In this document: piece after piece, positions 1 to 11,877 of the stretch | Position numbering within the stretch: position 1 is the stretch's first letter | How the letters are laid out: each line of letters begins with the position of its first letter | Assembly (NCBI GenBank): GCA_947652605.1 | Contig: OX393577.1 | Span: 20,773,466 to 20,837,465 of the forward strand | DNA length: 64,000 nucleotides | Direction of reading: 5' to 3' | DNA from: Elmis aenea | Lineage: Eukaryota; Arthropoda; Insecta; Coleoptera; Elmidae | The notes under the pieces: generated by a model | The model's input: only the letters and a program-made list of their open reading frames with translations | What the model was told of the DNA's origin: nothing | Databases searched by the model: none | Position numbers and translations under genes: made by a program

Positions 1-34
1 TAGCTCTTCTATGTAGACCACCCTGTATATTGTA
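1..34. mobile_element. Truncated end of a TA-type inverted-repeat element
   Basis: Bases 17-30 read ACCACCCTGTATAT, the inward-facing version of the ACAGGGTG terminus seen many times in this window. The element would extend leftward out of the window. Only the terminus is visible, so the family cannot be named. A similar terminus (TACAGGGTGGTGTA) occurs near 14102. Confidence 0.5.
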
Positions 35-1030
35 CACAGCGCAATTATAACTTCCCTGTTATTTCTAAAAGAAAGTTTAATGTTGATATAATACAGGTGC
101 GCAAATGTTAAAAATACAGTTTTCCTATTCTATTCAGGAACTTTTTTCACACCTGCTAAATTTAATAATGAAAGTTAAATAACATTTCCTTCTTTGCCAC
201 AAACTGATGATAATGTTATTAAAAAATTCTTTTTGCAAGTTTCTTGGAGGTTTAAGTCATTTAAGTGCTATTAATTTTATGTAGCCTAGTTCAACGGCAT
301 GTGTACTGTATAAATTATAAACGGCATTTGAATTAGTTAATTAAATGGTAGGAGTTTTTCTAATTAAAAAACGTCCGGCATATACCTCATATGCGAATTT
401 ATCATGTTCCAACAGCGTTAAGATATGCGCGAAATAGCTAAGGAATTAAGGCACAATTTTAAACTCATTACGAAATTAATTTGATGTTTAATTACAGAAA
501 TTTATGTAAAGCTTCATTTTGCGAAACAGTAGTCTAAGTGTATAATGTAGTGTCTAAAATTAACTGCATAGTGCCAAACGGTTAACATAAATTTGCAAAA
601 TATTAAAAAATTGCTTTAGTACACGGTATATTTGCATATCCATAATAATTTCGTGCTAATTATGTCTAATTAGGAAAGTATTTTTTCATATTACACAATC
701 TGTTTATGAACGTCCAAAAAAGCGCTCAACATTATTATTGTGAATTTTCATATAATAAACATACCTACTATTATTGTTAATTGGGTAATTGATTTTGATT
801 TGATTTCTGCTCAAAACCTCAAAATAACGCATTTTAAACAAATATTTTATTCAATTCTAATTTGTGTAATCTTGAACTGATATGAGAAATGTAGGTACAT
901 GATTAGTATTGTGACGGGCCGTACTGTACATAGTTGGGGAAAAGTACTTATTACTCTTATATTTGTTGTTGTTAATTATGGCTCGTGATCGTCTTTGTAA
1001 CATGGTTAGACCCTCAAACGTTGTTTTACG
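35..1030. other. AT-rich non-coding DNA, nothing recognised
   Basis: No open frame of note, no inverted repeat and no retroelement similarity could be seen. Base composition is uniformly AT-rich, in keeping with insect intronic or intergenic DNA. Confidence 0.5.
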
Positions 1031-1084
1031 TAGTACACAGGTCTAGAGCAATTAGTACACAGGTCTAGAGCAATTAGTACACAG
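1031..1084. repeat. 22-bp tandem repeat, about 2.5 copies
   Basis: Two identical adjacent 22-bp units (1031-1052 and 1053-1074) begin TAGTACACAGGTCTAGAGCA. A 10-base partial third copy, TAGTACACAG, follows. The unit contains GTCTAG, a Smad-box-like tetramer, but this is likely chance. Confidence 0.95.
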
Positions 1085-2315
1085 TAAGAAACAAATGAAA
1101 CACAACAATTTTAACAACAAACTCCTTTATTTTTCGACTGGCTGTACATTTCCCGGTGGTCGGTTCTTAGCTACCCCCGCGCGACTGTCCCAAGATTTTA
1201 GGTTCCCTGTTGCTATCCCTTTTTTATTGTTGTTGCATCTTTTTCATTCTTTCCTATAAACACACATTTGTGTGAGTAGTTTGTTCTACTTATGATGTTC
1301 AACTTTATCAACAAATCGTTTGTTGACGAAACCCAAATACTGACGTTGTGGGACCCAATTATGACGGTAATATTTTAACGTTAATGTGTTTTACTAAAGT
1401 TGAAATCCTCATAACTTGGCCCTTTTGAAGTGTTACATGTTTTAGTAACTAATGCATCAGCATTTGTTGCAATGTTATTTATTTAAAAGTAAATGAAATA
1501 ACATTGAAGAAAAGCAAAATAATTGATATCAGGCGGGTGTCACGGCATCTTATTCAAGAAGCAATTTAAAAAAATATTTTCACGCCTTATCAATTACATA
1601 TTTTAATGATATTCAAATCTGCATAACTTGCTGCATGCAAACATACTTACGTGCAGACGACATTAAAAAATTGTCCAAAAAGGTTTACGAAACTTCAAAA
1701 CGTGACGCCCAACAAAATTTTTAACAACATTTATTTTTCTATTTCTTGTCAAATCAAAAATTGTATCTACACAGTAAAACGTACGGTGTCAATTTTAACA
1801 CAGAAATGACACAGATTTATATATAGATCCACTTAAAAACTGTGTTTTTAGTCTAAAGAATAATTAGATATTACTTACCTATGCCAATGTTTAAAAATTT
1901 TTGGAAAAGACATTTTGATTAATATTCAGTTAATTTCTGTAGGAAAATTACTTCTGGATTTAGTGAATCTGTTAAAATAATTGTGTTGAATTTGCCGTGT
2001 ATGAAATTCAAAATGTCTTAATAATTAACAAATTTTCATGGAATTACTAAATAAACTGCTTTGTCTATCAGATAACACAGACAAATGTCGTTAATTCAGT
2101 GACGTTTTGCTGTTAATTTAATACCGAAAGAATTTGTCTGCGTTCTTTGTCATTTGCAATTCGTCTAATCTTATTCTTTTAGAAACTAACACGCCACAAA
2201 TCTGTTCTAATCGCAAATTGACACAAAGTGTAAGATACGAGGGACACCAAAATTTTGTCCCAAGTGCAACAGCGTTCGATTTTTAAATATAAATACAAAA
2301 TTTTAAAACTGGTGT
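1085..2315. other. Non-coding DNA, nothing recognised
   Basis: A slightly GC-richer patch at about 1138-1215 stands out from AT-rich surroundings, but it has no coding potential or repeat structure. The last 70 bases may belong to the left end of the following inverted-repeat element, since a CACCAAAATTTTG motif near 2245 resembles the reverse of GACCAAAATTTG beyond its right end. Confidence 0.4.
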
Positions 2316-2317
2316 AG

Positions 2318-2878
2318 ACGAGAGTTCGCGAACAGCTCGCTAGTTCAAGGAGAGTTCGCTCTAGACTTCTAGAGGCTGTACATCAAAGGGTTTGCTCGCG
2401 AACAGGTTCTCAACATTATTTTCTGTCATCATTGGTGTAGTTGCTAAATATGGAGTGGTCATAGAAGACATATTAAATTAAATAGAACAATATCGTTTGC
2501 TTTGAAACTTGTTGGACCCAACTACAAAAACAGGAATTTAGGAATGATGCTGCAATTCAGCAAATTTCTGAGGTTATACCGAAGAAACCTGATGAAATCG
2601 AATGAAAATTAGGGATATTATGGCGGAATATTAAAGGACTCGTGTAAAGGCGAATGGAAACCATGTTCACAAACATAAAAGCAGCACAAGCAGTTACAGT
2701 AGGGTTTTTCGTCGCTTGATGACATAATTATTTACAGAACGCGAAGCGTTTGCAAACTGTTCAGTATGTCTCGAGAGCTGTTGACGAACACATACATTTT
2801 TTTGTGTAAACGTTTTGCTTGCGAATAGCTTCCGAACAGTTCCCGAACTGCTATCGAACAGTTCGCGAACTTCAAATT
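2318..2878. mobile_element. Inverted-repeat element with GTTCGCGAAC ends
   Basis: The left side reads GAGAGTTCGCGAACAGCTCG and the right side ends CGAACAGTTCGCGAACTTC, so the ends are inverted copies. Several further GAACAGTTC and GTTCGCGAAC motifs lie just inside both ends. The interior contains a degraded MADF-like reading frame on the + strand. That pairing suggests a decayed PIF/Harbinger-type element, whose accessory proteins often carry MADF/SANT domains. The exact ends and target duplication could not be fixed. Confidence 0.55.
2450..2665 (+). pseudogene. MADF/SANT-like domain fragment inside the inverted-repeat element
   Basis: From about 2549 the + strand reads AAIQQISEVIPKKPDEIE, then a stop, then KLGILWRNIKG. 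Just upstream a shifted frame reads KNRNLG. This matches the order of a MADF (Myb/SANT-like) DNA-binding domain: a short YKNR stretch, a helix with ..I..., and then a conserved L/W..L helix. A stop codon and frameshifts break it, so it is not expressed as a full protein. MADF domains occur in transcription factors and in PIF/Harbinger transposon accessory proteins, and the flanking inverted repeats favour the latter. The domain call rests on pattern recognition only. Confidence 0.45.
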
Positions 2879-2879
2879 T

Positions 2880-3555
2880 TGGTCTTGTAAGCTCATAGGA
2901 ACTCGATTGACGTACTATTACCTATTGGTTGTCACCTCTACTTGTTAAAAAATTCGACAAGCACAAAACTTGAGTTGTTTCGCAAAAATTTTAATTATAA
3001 TAATTTTAAATTTACCACAGGCATAATTTTAATTCCTACCACAGTGTATTTATTTTTTAAACTTTTTGATGCTCGAACAAGTACCACGATTATATCAAGC
3101 TAATAAAAAATCTCAGCTTATATGAGCAGTTAGGGAGGTTTGTCCTGAAGTAACCTGGTCTTATCGAGTACGTGCTATACAGCAAGGTTGTGAAAGTTCA
3201 TAAGAACAAGGCTGTCGTGTCACCATAGTAAATACTATCAACCAGACATAACAACGTGTGATGCAATTAGAACAATGTAGTATTTACAGCTTTAACTTTA
3301 TTACAGGTTACTTGCAATATTATCATACGGGTTTAAGAAACTTCCAGTTTGTTTGATGATGTAACTGTTTTTACTTTAAAATAATGCGTACTTGGTACTG
3401 TCAGTTAAATGTTAATGTCCCGAAACGGTCTCTTATTCGTGATTTACTAAAAAATTTCAACCAGCTAAATTTAGTGCTCTATCAAGGAATTGAAATCTTG
3501 AACGTTGGTAGCCATGATTTCTAGAAAAGCGTGAAACATTCGAATAGATAACACC
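2880..3555. other. Non-coding DNA, nothing recognised
   Basis: AT-rich sequence without repeats, transposon similarity or splice-bounded coding segments that I can see. Confidence 0.4.
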
Positions 3556-4445
3556 AGCCAATACTTTTTCACTGCTTTCTTTTATGCGATGTTGTATTTT
3601 CATTCTGCAAGAATCAACAATAGTTACCCGTCACAGCAGGGTCCTATCTTATCTGGCAGCGTTCTTCCACAATTCAAATGTCCTAATGAAATCCTCCCCT
3701 TGCTTATCACACGTCGCTCAAGTTCTGTGGAAAGAAGTTTGGGTGGTAGTGCAGGAAGTGGATCTTCTATGACATTCTGCTTCCTAATTTCTTGTGATTT
3801 TGTAAAAGTTTTTCCACAACAACCTGGTAGTTTTCTTTCTTCGGCTTTCCAAGGAAACCTTTCACTACTGATACAAAAAATTTCCATGCTGCGATATCCT
3901 TAGAAGAAAGTCTTACTTCAAAATGTTTATCATCCAACAGTTTCCTGATCTGAATATTTCTTCCTTCACTAACATTAAGAAAAAATTCTCTTAAGTATTT
4001 CTATCTTTCTCCTTCCTTGACCATTACTTTAACGCAATTGGTCATTAGTCAATATGCAGCGGTGGTAAGAGAACATTGTGTGGGTCTATTGAAGGACTAA
4101 TCTTGATACTAGTTTTTCCTGGAATGAATTCATTACTTTGGGACCAGTATTTCGTATTAGAGTGCCTTGCTGTATCTCCACCGTCCCATAAACCGGGGAA
4201 ACAACAGAATTTTGTGAATCCCCCGTGCATACCGAGTAACGAAGCTATAACCTTCAAATCACCGCACCGCTTGTGTTCTTCATACTTCACACTTTTGAAG
4301 ATTCTTTCTATTTTGTATGATTCTTTTAAGCCTACGGAATGTGCTACTGAAACTGAATCCTTTTCCATTCCCTTTGTGTAATAGTACAGCCTTCAGGCTG
4401 GACTTCAACGAATCTATGAACAGTCGCCATTATTTTGTTCCATAA
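3556..4445 (-). pseudogene. Broken copy of a multicopy arthropod protein of unknown class
   Basis: Read on the - strand from about 4445, a 107-codon frame (4045-4368) contains HSVGLKESYK, RIFKSVKYEEH, CGDLKVI, LLGMHGGFTKFCCF and LLPPLHID. Shifted frames then continue through IRKLLDDKHFE, FLGKPKKENYQ, LLQNHKKLGSRMS and, after a stop, IHFLHYHPNFFPQNLSDV. I recognise this order as a protein found in many near-identical copies in insect, aphid and crustacean genomes. There the middle block reads approximately GDLKVVGLLLGMQGGFTKFCCFLC and the end approximately HSHLDFFP.NLG.VSDEHGERFHQDI. The copy number pattern suggests a transposable element, but I do not know its enzymatic class or function. This copy has at least two stops and several frameshifts and ends before the HGERFHQDI block. 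The similarity is firm; the nature of the element is open. Confidence 0.75.
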
Positions 4446-6285
4446 GTGGTTCCTATTTCTTTCTTAAGGTCATTAATATTGTTACAATAGCATAGTAGAT
4501 TTTCCATGCTTAAGTGGAAGATAGAATATTATATTTATTTAAAAAAATTCCTTCGTAATCGAGAGATTTACTTGAAAATATTAGAATGTATAAAAAAACA
4601 TATCGTAGTTTTTAATGCTATATTTGAATTCAGTTCAAAAAATACCATCAGAAGCACATATTTTCATCCATGTTACTGAAACACTGGTGACAAGTGTTAA
4701 CAAACATTTTTACTTCCAAAATCATTTTAAACAAAATAAGAAACACATTTAAAAGTCAAATCAACTTTGTCTTTCATTATTTTGTTAGGTTTCTTTATTT
4801 TTTTGGAGCTTTGTCGCAGCTTAAGTGGTGACTAGGAACCCAATTTTAAATTCTCAATCGAGACCTTTCCATTTTTTAGTGTACTACTGGATCAACTTCT
4901 GTTTGTGATTGCTCAGTTTTTCGTTCGTAATTAATTTTGTTTTAATAGCTTTGTAACTTTTTTATCAACAACTTTGACGAATAAAAATTAAAAGCAGGAT
5001 AAAAGACAAGAAAGTTGTATATCAAATTCAGTATTAAAAAAAACTACACGTAGAGGTTTATAGAAAGTAAAGAGAGTGCTTTGTACACATTACTCTAATT
5101 AAAAATATTCAGCGTCCAAAAAACAACAATGGCGAAAATGTAGACGTCACACACTCTTTGATTAAAATGGTATTTTGGATTAAACTTTTTTTTTAAATCT
5201 TTTTGCGGGTCTCGTTTGTTTCCATCCTTCGAGTTTCATAATAGGCGTTAAGTGGTGGCTCAAGTCTAGCGCAAACCGCGCACTTTATCAGGATGATTCA
5301 TTAGCGGATTGGTTGCAAACTTTTACACTAAACTTTGTACACAATATTTTGTACGTTGCATACCTGTATGCGGGTCGGGTTGATGCAGACGTTAATTAAT
5401 TGCGGTATTTTGGACCTCCGCCAACTATTTATCTAACATCAGCGTATTTCGAGCACGGGTAAAATTATTTACAGTTTTGTTAGTAGTAGTTATAGTTATG
5501 CACTGGCCGATGTGTAATTTATTTTGGTTATTAACAACAATATTGGTGGAGATTGTTCGCCATTTTCGAATGTCGTCGTTAGGTATAAGTTGTAGTAGGT
5601 ACATTTAAAAGAAAATCCAAGTCTTCGCAGAAATATGTCATTTATTAAGGAAATTACTTTAAATGAAATTCCATCCAAATTATAAACAGCCTTTTCGTGA
5701 AAAATAATAATCCTCAACCGATATTCAAATTGCTTCGGAATCCAGTTATCAAAGCAAGCGAAATGGGAGGCACAGATCCCCAGCAATTTCTTCCAGAACG
5801 GTCGAATCCATTTACTTTTTACTGATACAATTCGGAATCGTATAAAAAATTTACGAGTCGGTTCAGTATATAGATGAGAAATTTAATGAGCCTTTCTTCA
5901 CTTCATGCATTCCCTGTATGTTAAATTTTGCCATAACACTGCGCCTCTTTCGTGCCTGTAAAATAACTTAAATTCCTTCGCTTTTTATTTCTATTTTGTA
6001 GAAAGTTTTTATGGGTTTACGTACAGTGAGTTTAATTTTTTTTAATATACTTTGCCGAACATGTTTGCTTTTTTTATGTTTTGCCATAAACACCTTTAAA
6101 GTGAACCACATTGGATCAACGAACACAATTTAAAGTTTATTGCATTACCGTTAATCCAAAACGGTAATCTTTTTGACTAACAAAAAGTTTTGATCATTAA
6201 ATTGGAAATTAAAATCACAGAACTTAACAAATATCAGAAAAAGTAAATAATTTTGACTATAATTAGTTATTTAATAAAAATCATT
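4446..6285. other. Non-coding DNA, nothing recognised
   Basis: No transposon or coding similarity could be assigned. Short frames around 5496-5786 lack recognisable motifs. A slightly GC-richer patch at 5200-5480 has no clear structure. Confidence 0.4.
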
Positions 6286-6289
6286 ACTA

Positions 6290-7541
6290 AATCATTCTTC
6301 AAGGCTTTATTGCAGCAATTTACTGGATTGCATCTTTATAATTTATTGTTTTAGATAACCACTTTTCTATTGAAATTATTGCTAAATCATTCAATCGCTC
6401 TTGGGTTGTTGTAGTCTGTCAAGAATTTTTTTAAATTGTTCGTCTAGAAAAACTGCACTCAGCTGCTGCTACAGTTATAGGTAGTGTTAGTAAAATTCTT
6501 AGGGTTACAACGTTTGAAAATATGCATTTAAAACCAAATTTAGATATAAAATTTAACATTTCGTACGCAGTGTTTATTTCGTTTAGTAAAATAAAGCATA
6601 TGTTTATGAGCTCGTCTTTTAAATCATTTGCCGATATATCCGCTTCGTCTTTATCCTTCAGCATTATGTATATAAGCCGTTGCAAAACTTTTCTTTCATA
6701 TTTTTAATATTGGATGTATCATAGAAAAGCCAAATACGTCATCATGTTCGTTTAAAATTTTATACCTTTCATTTAAACTATTTAAAGAATTCATTGTCCC
6801 ATCCAATAAGAAATTAAAATAATCTACTTTAAAGTTTTGCTTTGGTTCAAGCATAGTGTCGCTGCATTCATAATCGAATAATTGTTTCCTTTTTGTTAAT
6901 CTTATTGAAGAAAACACAGTTTGTATGGCTAATTTTCGACAAATAACACTTGCTGCGTTCAAAAATTTTGAAAATTCTGGTCGTCTGTTATCTATTAAAT
7001 CTCTATTAAATGTAAATGATAGAAATGCTGTTTAAAACATTCAATTTTGGGCTCTGAAGCAATTCAGATAAAACATTTCTTTTTGCAAGAATATCACACC
7101 AAATGACACTTGCAACATATTTGTATGTTGTCATTTTTTCATGTAGACTTTCAGCCTCATGTTTAACTTCATAATGTGTTTTTGCTGGTTAATTGTAACC
7201 TCATCCTATGCTTTAACGATTTGGGACATATGATAATGTAATGGGGTAATAGCATCAATCCTGCTTGACCAACGAGTTACACTAGTATTTTTAAGTGTTA
7301 TAGAGGGAAGATGTCTTTTTAGAATATCCCATCTATTGACAGAACTACTGAAAAAAATAATTACATTTTGCACAGTTGCAAAAAATAAAATGATTTCATT
7401 GTAATTAACTAAATTTAAAGAGTGACAGGAACATGGGACAAAAAAAGCCCCAGGTTCAATTTGTAAAACTCAATTTGGCGCCTATTTCAATATGCGCCTA
7501 AGGAGGGTCGCCTCGCGGCCTCACCTATAGGACCACCCCTA
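6290..7541 (-). pseudogene. hAT transposase remnant, ZMYM/THAP-hAT type
   Basis: On the - strand, pieces of a hAT transposase follow in the expected order. First come HSLNLVNYNEI and FFSSSVNRWDILKRH, then TRWSSRIDAI (near 7270), a middle part at 6696-6962, and a C-terminal part at 6431-6685 ending in ILLTLPITVAAAECSFSR, the hallmark of the hAT dimerisation region. QERLNDLAIISIEKWLS continues to about 6330. Transposases of this type are RNase H-fold enzymes that cut and paste DNA and leave 8-bp target duplications. The N-terminal half is missing. Bases 7480-7541 are GC-rich and read inward like a hAT terminus (GGGGTGGTCC..), so an internal deletion has joined the terminus to the catalytic region. 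Stops and frameshifts make it inactive. Confidence 0.85.
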
Positions 7542-7544
7542 GCA

Positions 7545-8950
7545 ACAACAAACAAAAAGCTCGACGACTGCACAAATTAAAAAACAGTTTCGTATGATAA
7601 ATAGTTGTAGTTGTTACATAAGCTACTAAAACATTGGCATATTTCTAATTGTTTGCCAATTACTGATAGATTTCTGCCAGCTAGACCTTTCACATCGACC
7701 CTTGTTCCCTAAAACAGAGATAATCGATTGTTTTAGTTGTGTGTGTAACGGAAGATACGTGTAGTGCCAATCTAATTAAAATAGCGGAAACTAACAATTT
7801 GAATGCCAATGAATATAAATCTTTCTATCAAAATTACACCTTATAACGTGATCACGTCAATTTAACTATTGCGTGTCAGTTTGCTACAGTTTGGAGCTTT
7901 TAAAGCTTCATGTGGTCAAGGATATAAAAACGAATTATAATAATTTACGTTCGTTCACACCCGTGGTGTACACACTTTCAATTATTTTTTCTTAATGACC
8001 TTCTTTTGTTTGCTTATGTATTTGCTTAATTAAAATTGTATATTCTCTAATTGCTTTTCTTAATTTTTTTTATGAAATATTATAAACTGCAGGTGTTTAA
8101 GGCCAATAAGAAAAATTCTGATTGGAGGCGACGTAAGAATCTTGAAAGTTGAGTCAAAGTTTTAGATAAAAAAGTAGAATTTTTATTTGTTCAAGTGATC
8201 CATATTTAAAAAAATATGTGTAACTTTTTTTCCTATTCTGGACATGGATATGCTTAGTTGTATCAATTTTGTTAATTTGTCTTTTTTAATTGTCGACCAT
8301 GTTATATAAAATTGTCATACAGTAATTTAAGGAAATGATATAATAGCTTTTGTTTTAGAGTTTAATGTCAAGGTATGGTGACACTTGTATGCAGTTAAAT
8401 GCGTTTATGGGCTGATTATATAATACTTAATTAGGATCAAAAATGACGTGAGCTCATTGTTCTAAGTTGTTTTTTACTGCAAACAATGTTTTAATGCAGC
8501 ATGCATGAAATTAAGTCAACACATCTGGAATGGTTAAACAGAACAACTATTTGACTACATAATATAATTTAGAGCAAGACTTAATTGCACCTTTTTTTTA
8601 ACTTTAAAAGTAAAATGTTTTTAAAATTTTAATAAATTATACCGGGACTTTATGTTGCTGTTTTGAACGTTCAGTATTTATTCATCGACAACATTTATCA
8701 ACAGCAGAGGGTAAATAGTTTGACCCTGGTTTGTTTTTCAACTTCGAGGTGTTTAATGCGTTGTATCATAACAGACTGACACTCTGTTGCTGCTTATTTA
8801 TTTTTTTGCTGTTCCACTAAAGGAAGATTGACGAGGGATAAAGTAAAATCTCTAAGACAAACAAAAATTTTTACATTTTTGTTGAGGAGTGGATCAGATT
8901 AGCAGATAAACACATTTGTCTGTAATACACGTTTGATCTTTTAAAAATTA
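7545..8950. other. Non-coding DNA, nothing recognised
   Basis: AT-rich sequence with no recognisable coding segments, retroelement pieces or inverted repeats. Confidence 0.4.
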
Positions 8951-8954
8951 TTAT

Positions 8955-9420
8955 GAAAATTTCCTTGACCTGTCAAATTTGCGTTTTCAACCAATCACTG
9001 ATCTTAAATCTTCTAGAGTTTACCAATACGAGCATTATCACACGATAATAATTTTACATTCGCCTGTCAGATGTTGATCCTCCTGTCAAATTTGCGTTTT
9101 CGGCCAATAACAAACTCAGATTTCCTAGAAACGACCAATACACATAATCATACACTGATAACATCTATTTCGCAATTAACAGATTTTCATGCGTTTATAA
9201 GTCGTTTCTAAGAAATCTAAGTTTGTGATTGGTAGAAAATATAAATTTGGAGAGGGAATTAAATATTTTGGTCTTGATAATTGTTTGACGAATTTCGGCG
9301 ACCAGTAGCGTTACTTTAATATAGATTAAACCACACCCCTGACGCACCACTCTGACTACTTGTACAATTTGACATAACATACATTTAATTTGACAGGTAG
9401 GTTAGGTGAAGGAAATTTTC
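8955..9420. mobile_element. MITE-like inverted-repeat element with internal duplication
   Basis: The left end reads GAAAATTTCCTTGACCTGTC and the right end is its approximate inverse, ..AGGTGAAGGAAATTTTC. Inside, a roughly 100-bp unit starting CTGTCAAATTTGCGTTTTC occurs at about 8970 and again at about 9082. Part of it recurs inverted at about 9203-9240 (GTTTGTGATTGGTAGAAAAT). No transposase is encoded. The structure is that of a non-autonomous DNA element with internal rearrangement. Confidence 0.6.
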
Positions 9421-9890
9421 TGACAAAATATAACTCGTGCATTGCCAGTAATTTATGATTTTTGACAAATCTTCGCTCATGCAAGTTGAATCTTCGTGCT
9501 TGCATTCGGGCATATCTACCAAAAACTATCGCTAATTTTTAACGCACTTGTTATATTACTACTGACCATTTTTAATACCTTTAATTAAAGTTGCATTTTT
9601 TAAATAGCCACTCAAGTGTTGGGGAATTTTGAACATTTTTTAAAATTCTCTTATGCAAAAATTAGGACAATATTCTTTAGTCAAATGTTTTTTTAAAAAT
9701 TAGGTGGTAATAAATTATTACGTTACAACTAACTAGAGTCTCTTTAAAGACTATCCAATAGCTTTAAATACTAATTTATGTTTTAACCATTGTCACCCAG
9801 TGGGCTGTATATTATTATAGTTCTGTTAGGTTGAATTTTTTCTTGTAAACACTGATTTTACGAAGAGCTAGCAGGCTAGCACTGTACTTT
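9421..9890. other. Non-coding DNA, nothing recognised
   Basis: AT-rich sequence between a MITE and a retrotransposon fragment, with no structure seen. It may include the decayed 3' untranslated region of the neighbouring - strand Jockey-like fragment. Confidence 0.4.
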
Positions 9891-9894
9891 ACTA

Positions 9895-10365
9895 GATCTT
9901 GTGGTTTTCTCCGCCTGAGTATCCTCAGTTGATTTCCATATTCTAATAGTTCCAAGAACCATGTGATCTGGCGTTATATTTTTTGGCCAAACGCTTGATC
10001 TCTGCCTCATCTGTGTCTTAAGATCGTCATAGATGTTGTTGTTCCTTACATACCAAGGAGCATTGACTATATTCTTCGAACCTTGTTTTATGTGCTGAAT
10101 ATGTTCTATTACCTAGTTAACCCCAAAAATGTACTCCATAATATCTATATGGGTTTTAGAACCTGCTTGAATAATAAAATCAACTTATTATGTACTGTCT
10201 GCTTGGATTCGCGACCAATACGTTTCCCATATTTCAATTTGAGTCCTTTACATTTTTTTAACATGCCCTTCCATCGAAGCTTGGCATCAAGGATCATTCA
10301 CAAGTATTTGGGTGTATTGGGACGATTGATCCATTTATGATTATGGTAGTTCGCTATTTTGTTTT
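9895..10365 (-). pseudogene. Jockey-clade retrotransposon, reverse transcriptase C-terminal fragment
   Basis: Read on the - strand and allowing frameshifts, this segment gives ILDAKLRWKGML, KKCKGLKLKYGK, GRESKQTVHNKL, LFKQVLKPI and VNAPWYVRNNNIYDDLK. This is the characteristic C-terminal stretch of Jockey-type non-LTR retrotransposons, which reads roughly YLG..LD..L.W..H, K...YWLLGR.S.L...NKLLLYK..LKPIW, then ..APWYV.N..I..DL. The region lies downstream of the catalytic YADD box and contacts the template in the active element. At least five frame breaks show the copy is old. No poly(A) tail or target duplication could be recognised. Confidence 0.8.
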
Positions 10366-10715
10366 GTAGGTACTGGTCAAATTTATTTGCACTGATTTAT
10401 TTTTATTAAGTTGTATTTTCCACTTGTTGATCCAATAATTAAAAGTGGAAATCAAATGTGAAGCCCATTAAACAAAATAAGAAAAGTTATTCCGAAAATA
10501 CTCAATTAACTTACCAAAAGATTTATAGAATTATACATTTTCATAAGTTCGAGTACATACTTGTAATTCCCTGTAGCGCAGTCGTGATGTTAAAAAATTT
10601 ATAAACAAGATAAGAGTGTTAGTTATCACGCGTAGACAACCTTGAATGGAAGAGAAGTTAAAGCGGAACAAGAAACAATATAATTGATAGCACGTATAAC
10701 AAAGATGTATGCTAA
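10366..10715. other. Non-coding DNA, nothing recognised
   Basis: AT-rich stretch between the Jockey-like fragment and a solitary hAT terminus, with no further structure seen. Confidence 0.4.
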
Positions 10716-10719
10716 TTCT

Positions 10720-10766
10720 TCAAGGGCGCAAGCCCCCCTTTGTACCTGCTTCTAGTTACGCCACTG
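10720..10766. mobile_element. Solitary hAT right terminus
   Basis: The segment ends ..CTAGTTACGCCACTG, the inverse of CAGTGGCGTAACTAG, a typical hAT-type terminus. It is preceded by a GC-rich subterminal stretch (GGGCGCAAGCCCCCC). No matching left end was found upstream, so this is probably the remainder of a deleted element. Confidence 0.5.
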
Positions 10767-11875
10767 TCCTCATATGCAACCAACCATATTTCACTCGCTA
10801 TGTGCAAGATTTGCATAATATTTTAAAAGAATTTTAGAGGTCTCGCAAACGGTGTTGTATGTCTACATACCTCCAATTCATCATGTAGGTACTTAGTATA
10901 ATTTAGATAAATAAAAAGCATTCTTTATGGTTTTTAAACCTCGTTGCATAAGTTAAGTTATGTTTATTGTTTTATTTTTAAACTGAGTTATGTTAATAAG
11001 CGCAACAAATTTATGGCACACTTAAAAAAAGCTCGTTGCATAAGAACAATGCAGTTTTATTGCACAAAATAAAGTTAATTTAAATATATCTGAAGTGTAT
11101 AATCCAAAGGTCGCCGTTTGCTAACATTTAACATGGAATTATAAAACCAGACCGTCGTCGGAGCGCAGAATTATGAATATTGCATTTTATTAAATTCCGT
11201 CCATGCAAGAATTCATAAACATCTTGTTTGTTGCTAAAGTAGAACTGCATTGTAATGTTTACTTTGGCGCATCGGGTGAGTCAGTGTCATTAATGTATCC
11301 TTGCAACATAGTTTAATTATTGCAGTGTCAAACAAAAATTTGTCCGCTATTCGTCTGTAGACATATTTCATTACCAGTTTGCACACATATGCATCCGTTT
11401 ACGTAACTGTGACATTTGAAGGTTAATCTGTGGCTAAACAATTTTAAATAATGATATTCCCCGCTGTTTAGTAGGCGTTAACTACGAATACACCCAAACT
11501 AATCGCTTGATTGTATAATTTCGAGTCACGTTTAACATTTTACGTAGATTGTTATGAAATCTGCATACGGACTTAATATCATAGTTTATGATTTATGGGG
11601 ATTTTAAATGTTTTCGGCGGAGGAGAGAACTAGGTGCAACCCGTAATTATTTAAAAATACGTGAAAAAGTTTCAAAAATGTATGGGCGAATAAAATTTTA
11701 CGTTAAAAAGAATTGTAATTGTAATTGTTTGTAGTAAATTTAAAAAAAAAAAAACTATTTGAACGTACTTTATAATCAAAATTCTTAAGAGATTTGCGAC
11801 ATACCTTATTATTATTAGTAAAAACATTTTTTAATTAAAATATTTTTAACTGTTATTTAGTGGTTTTTCATACAG
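10767..11875. other. Non-coding DNA, nothing recognised
   Basis: Mostly AT-rich. The part at 11090-11300 is somewhat less AT-rich and contains no repeat signature, but nothing specific supports a function. Confidence 0.35.
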
Positions 11876-11877
11876 CT

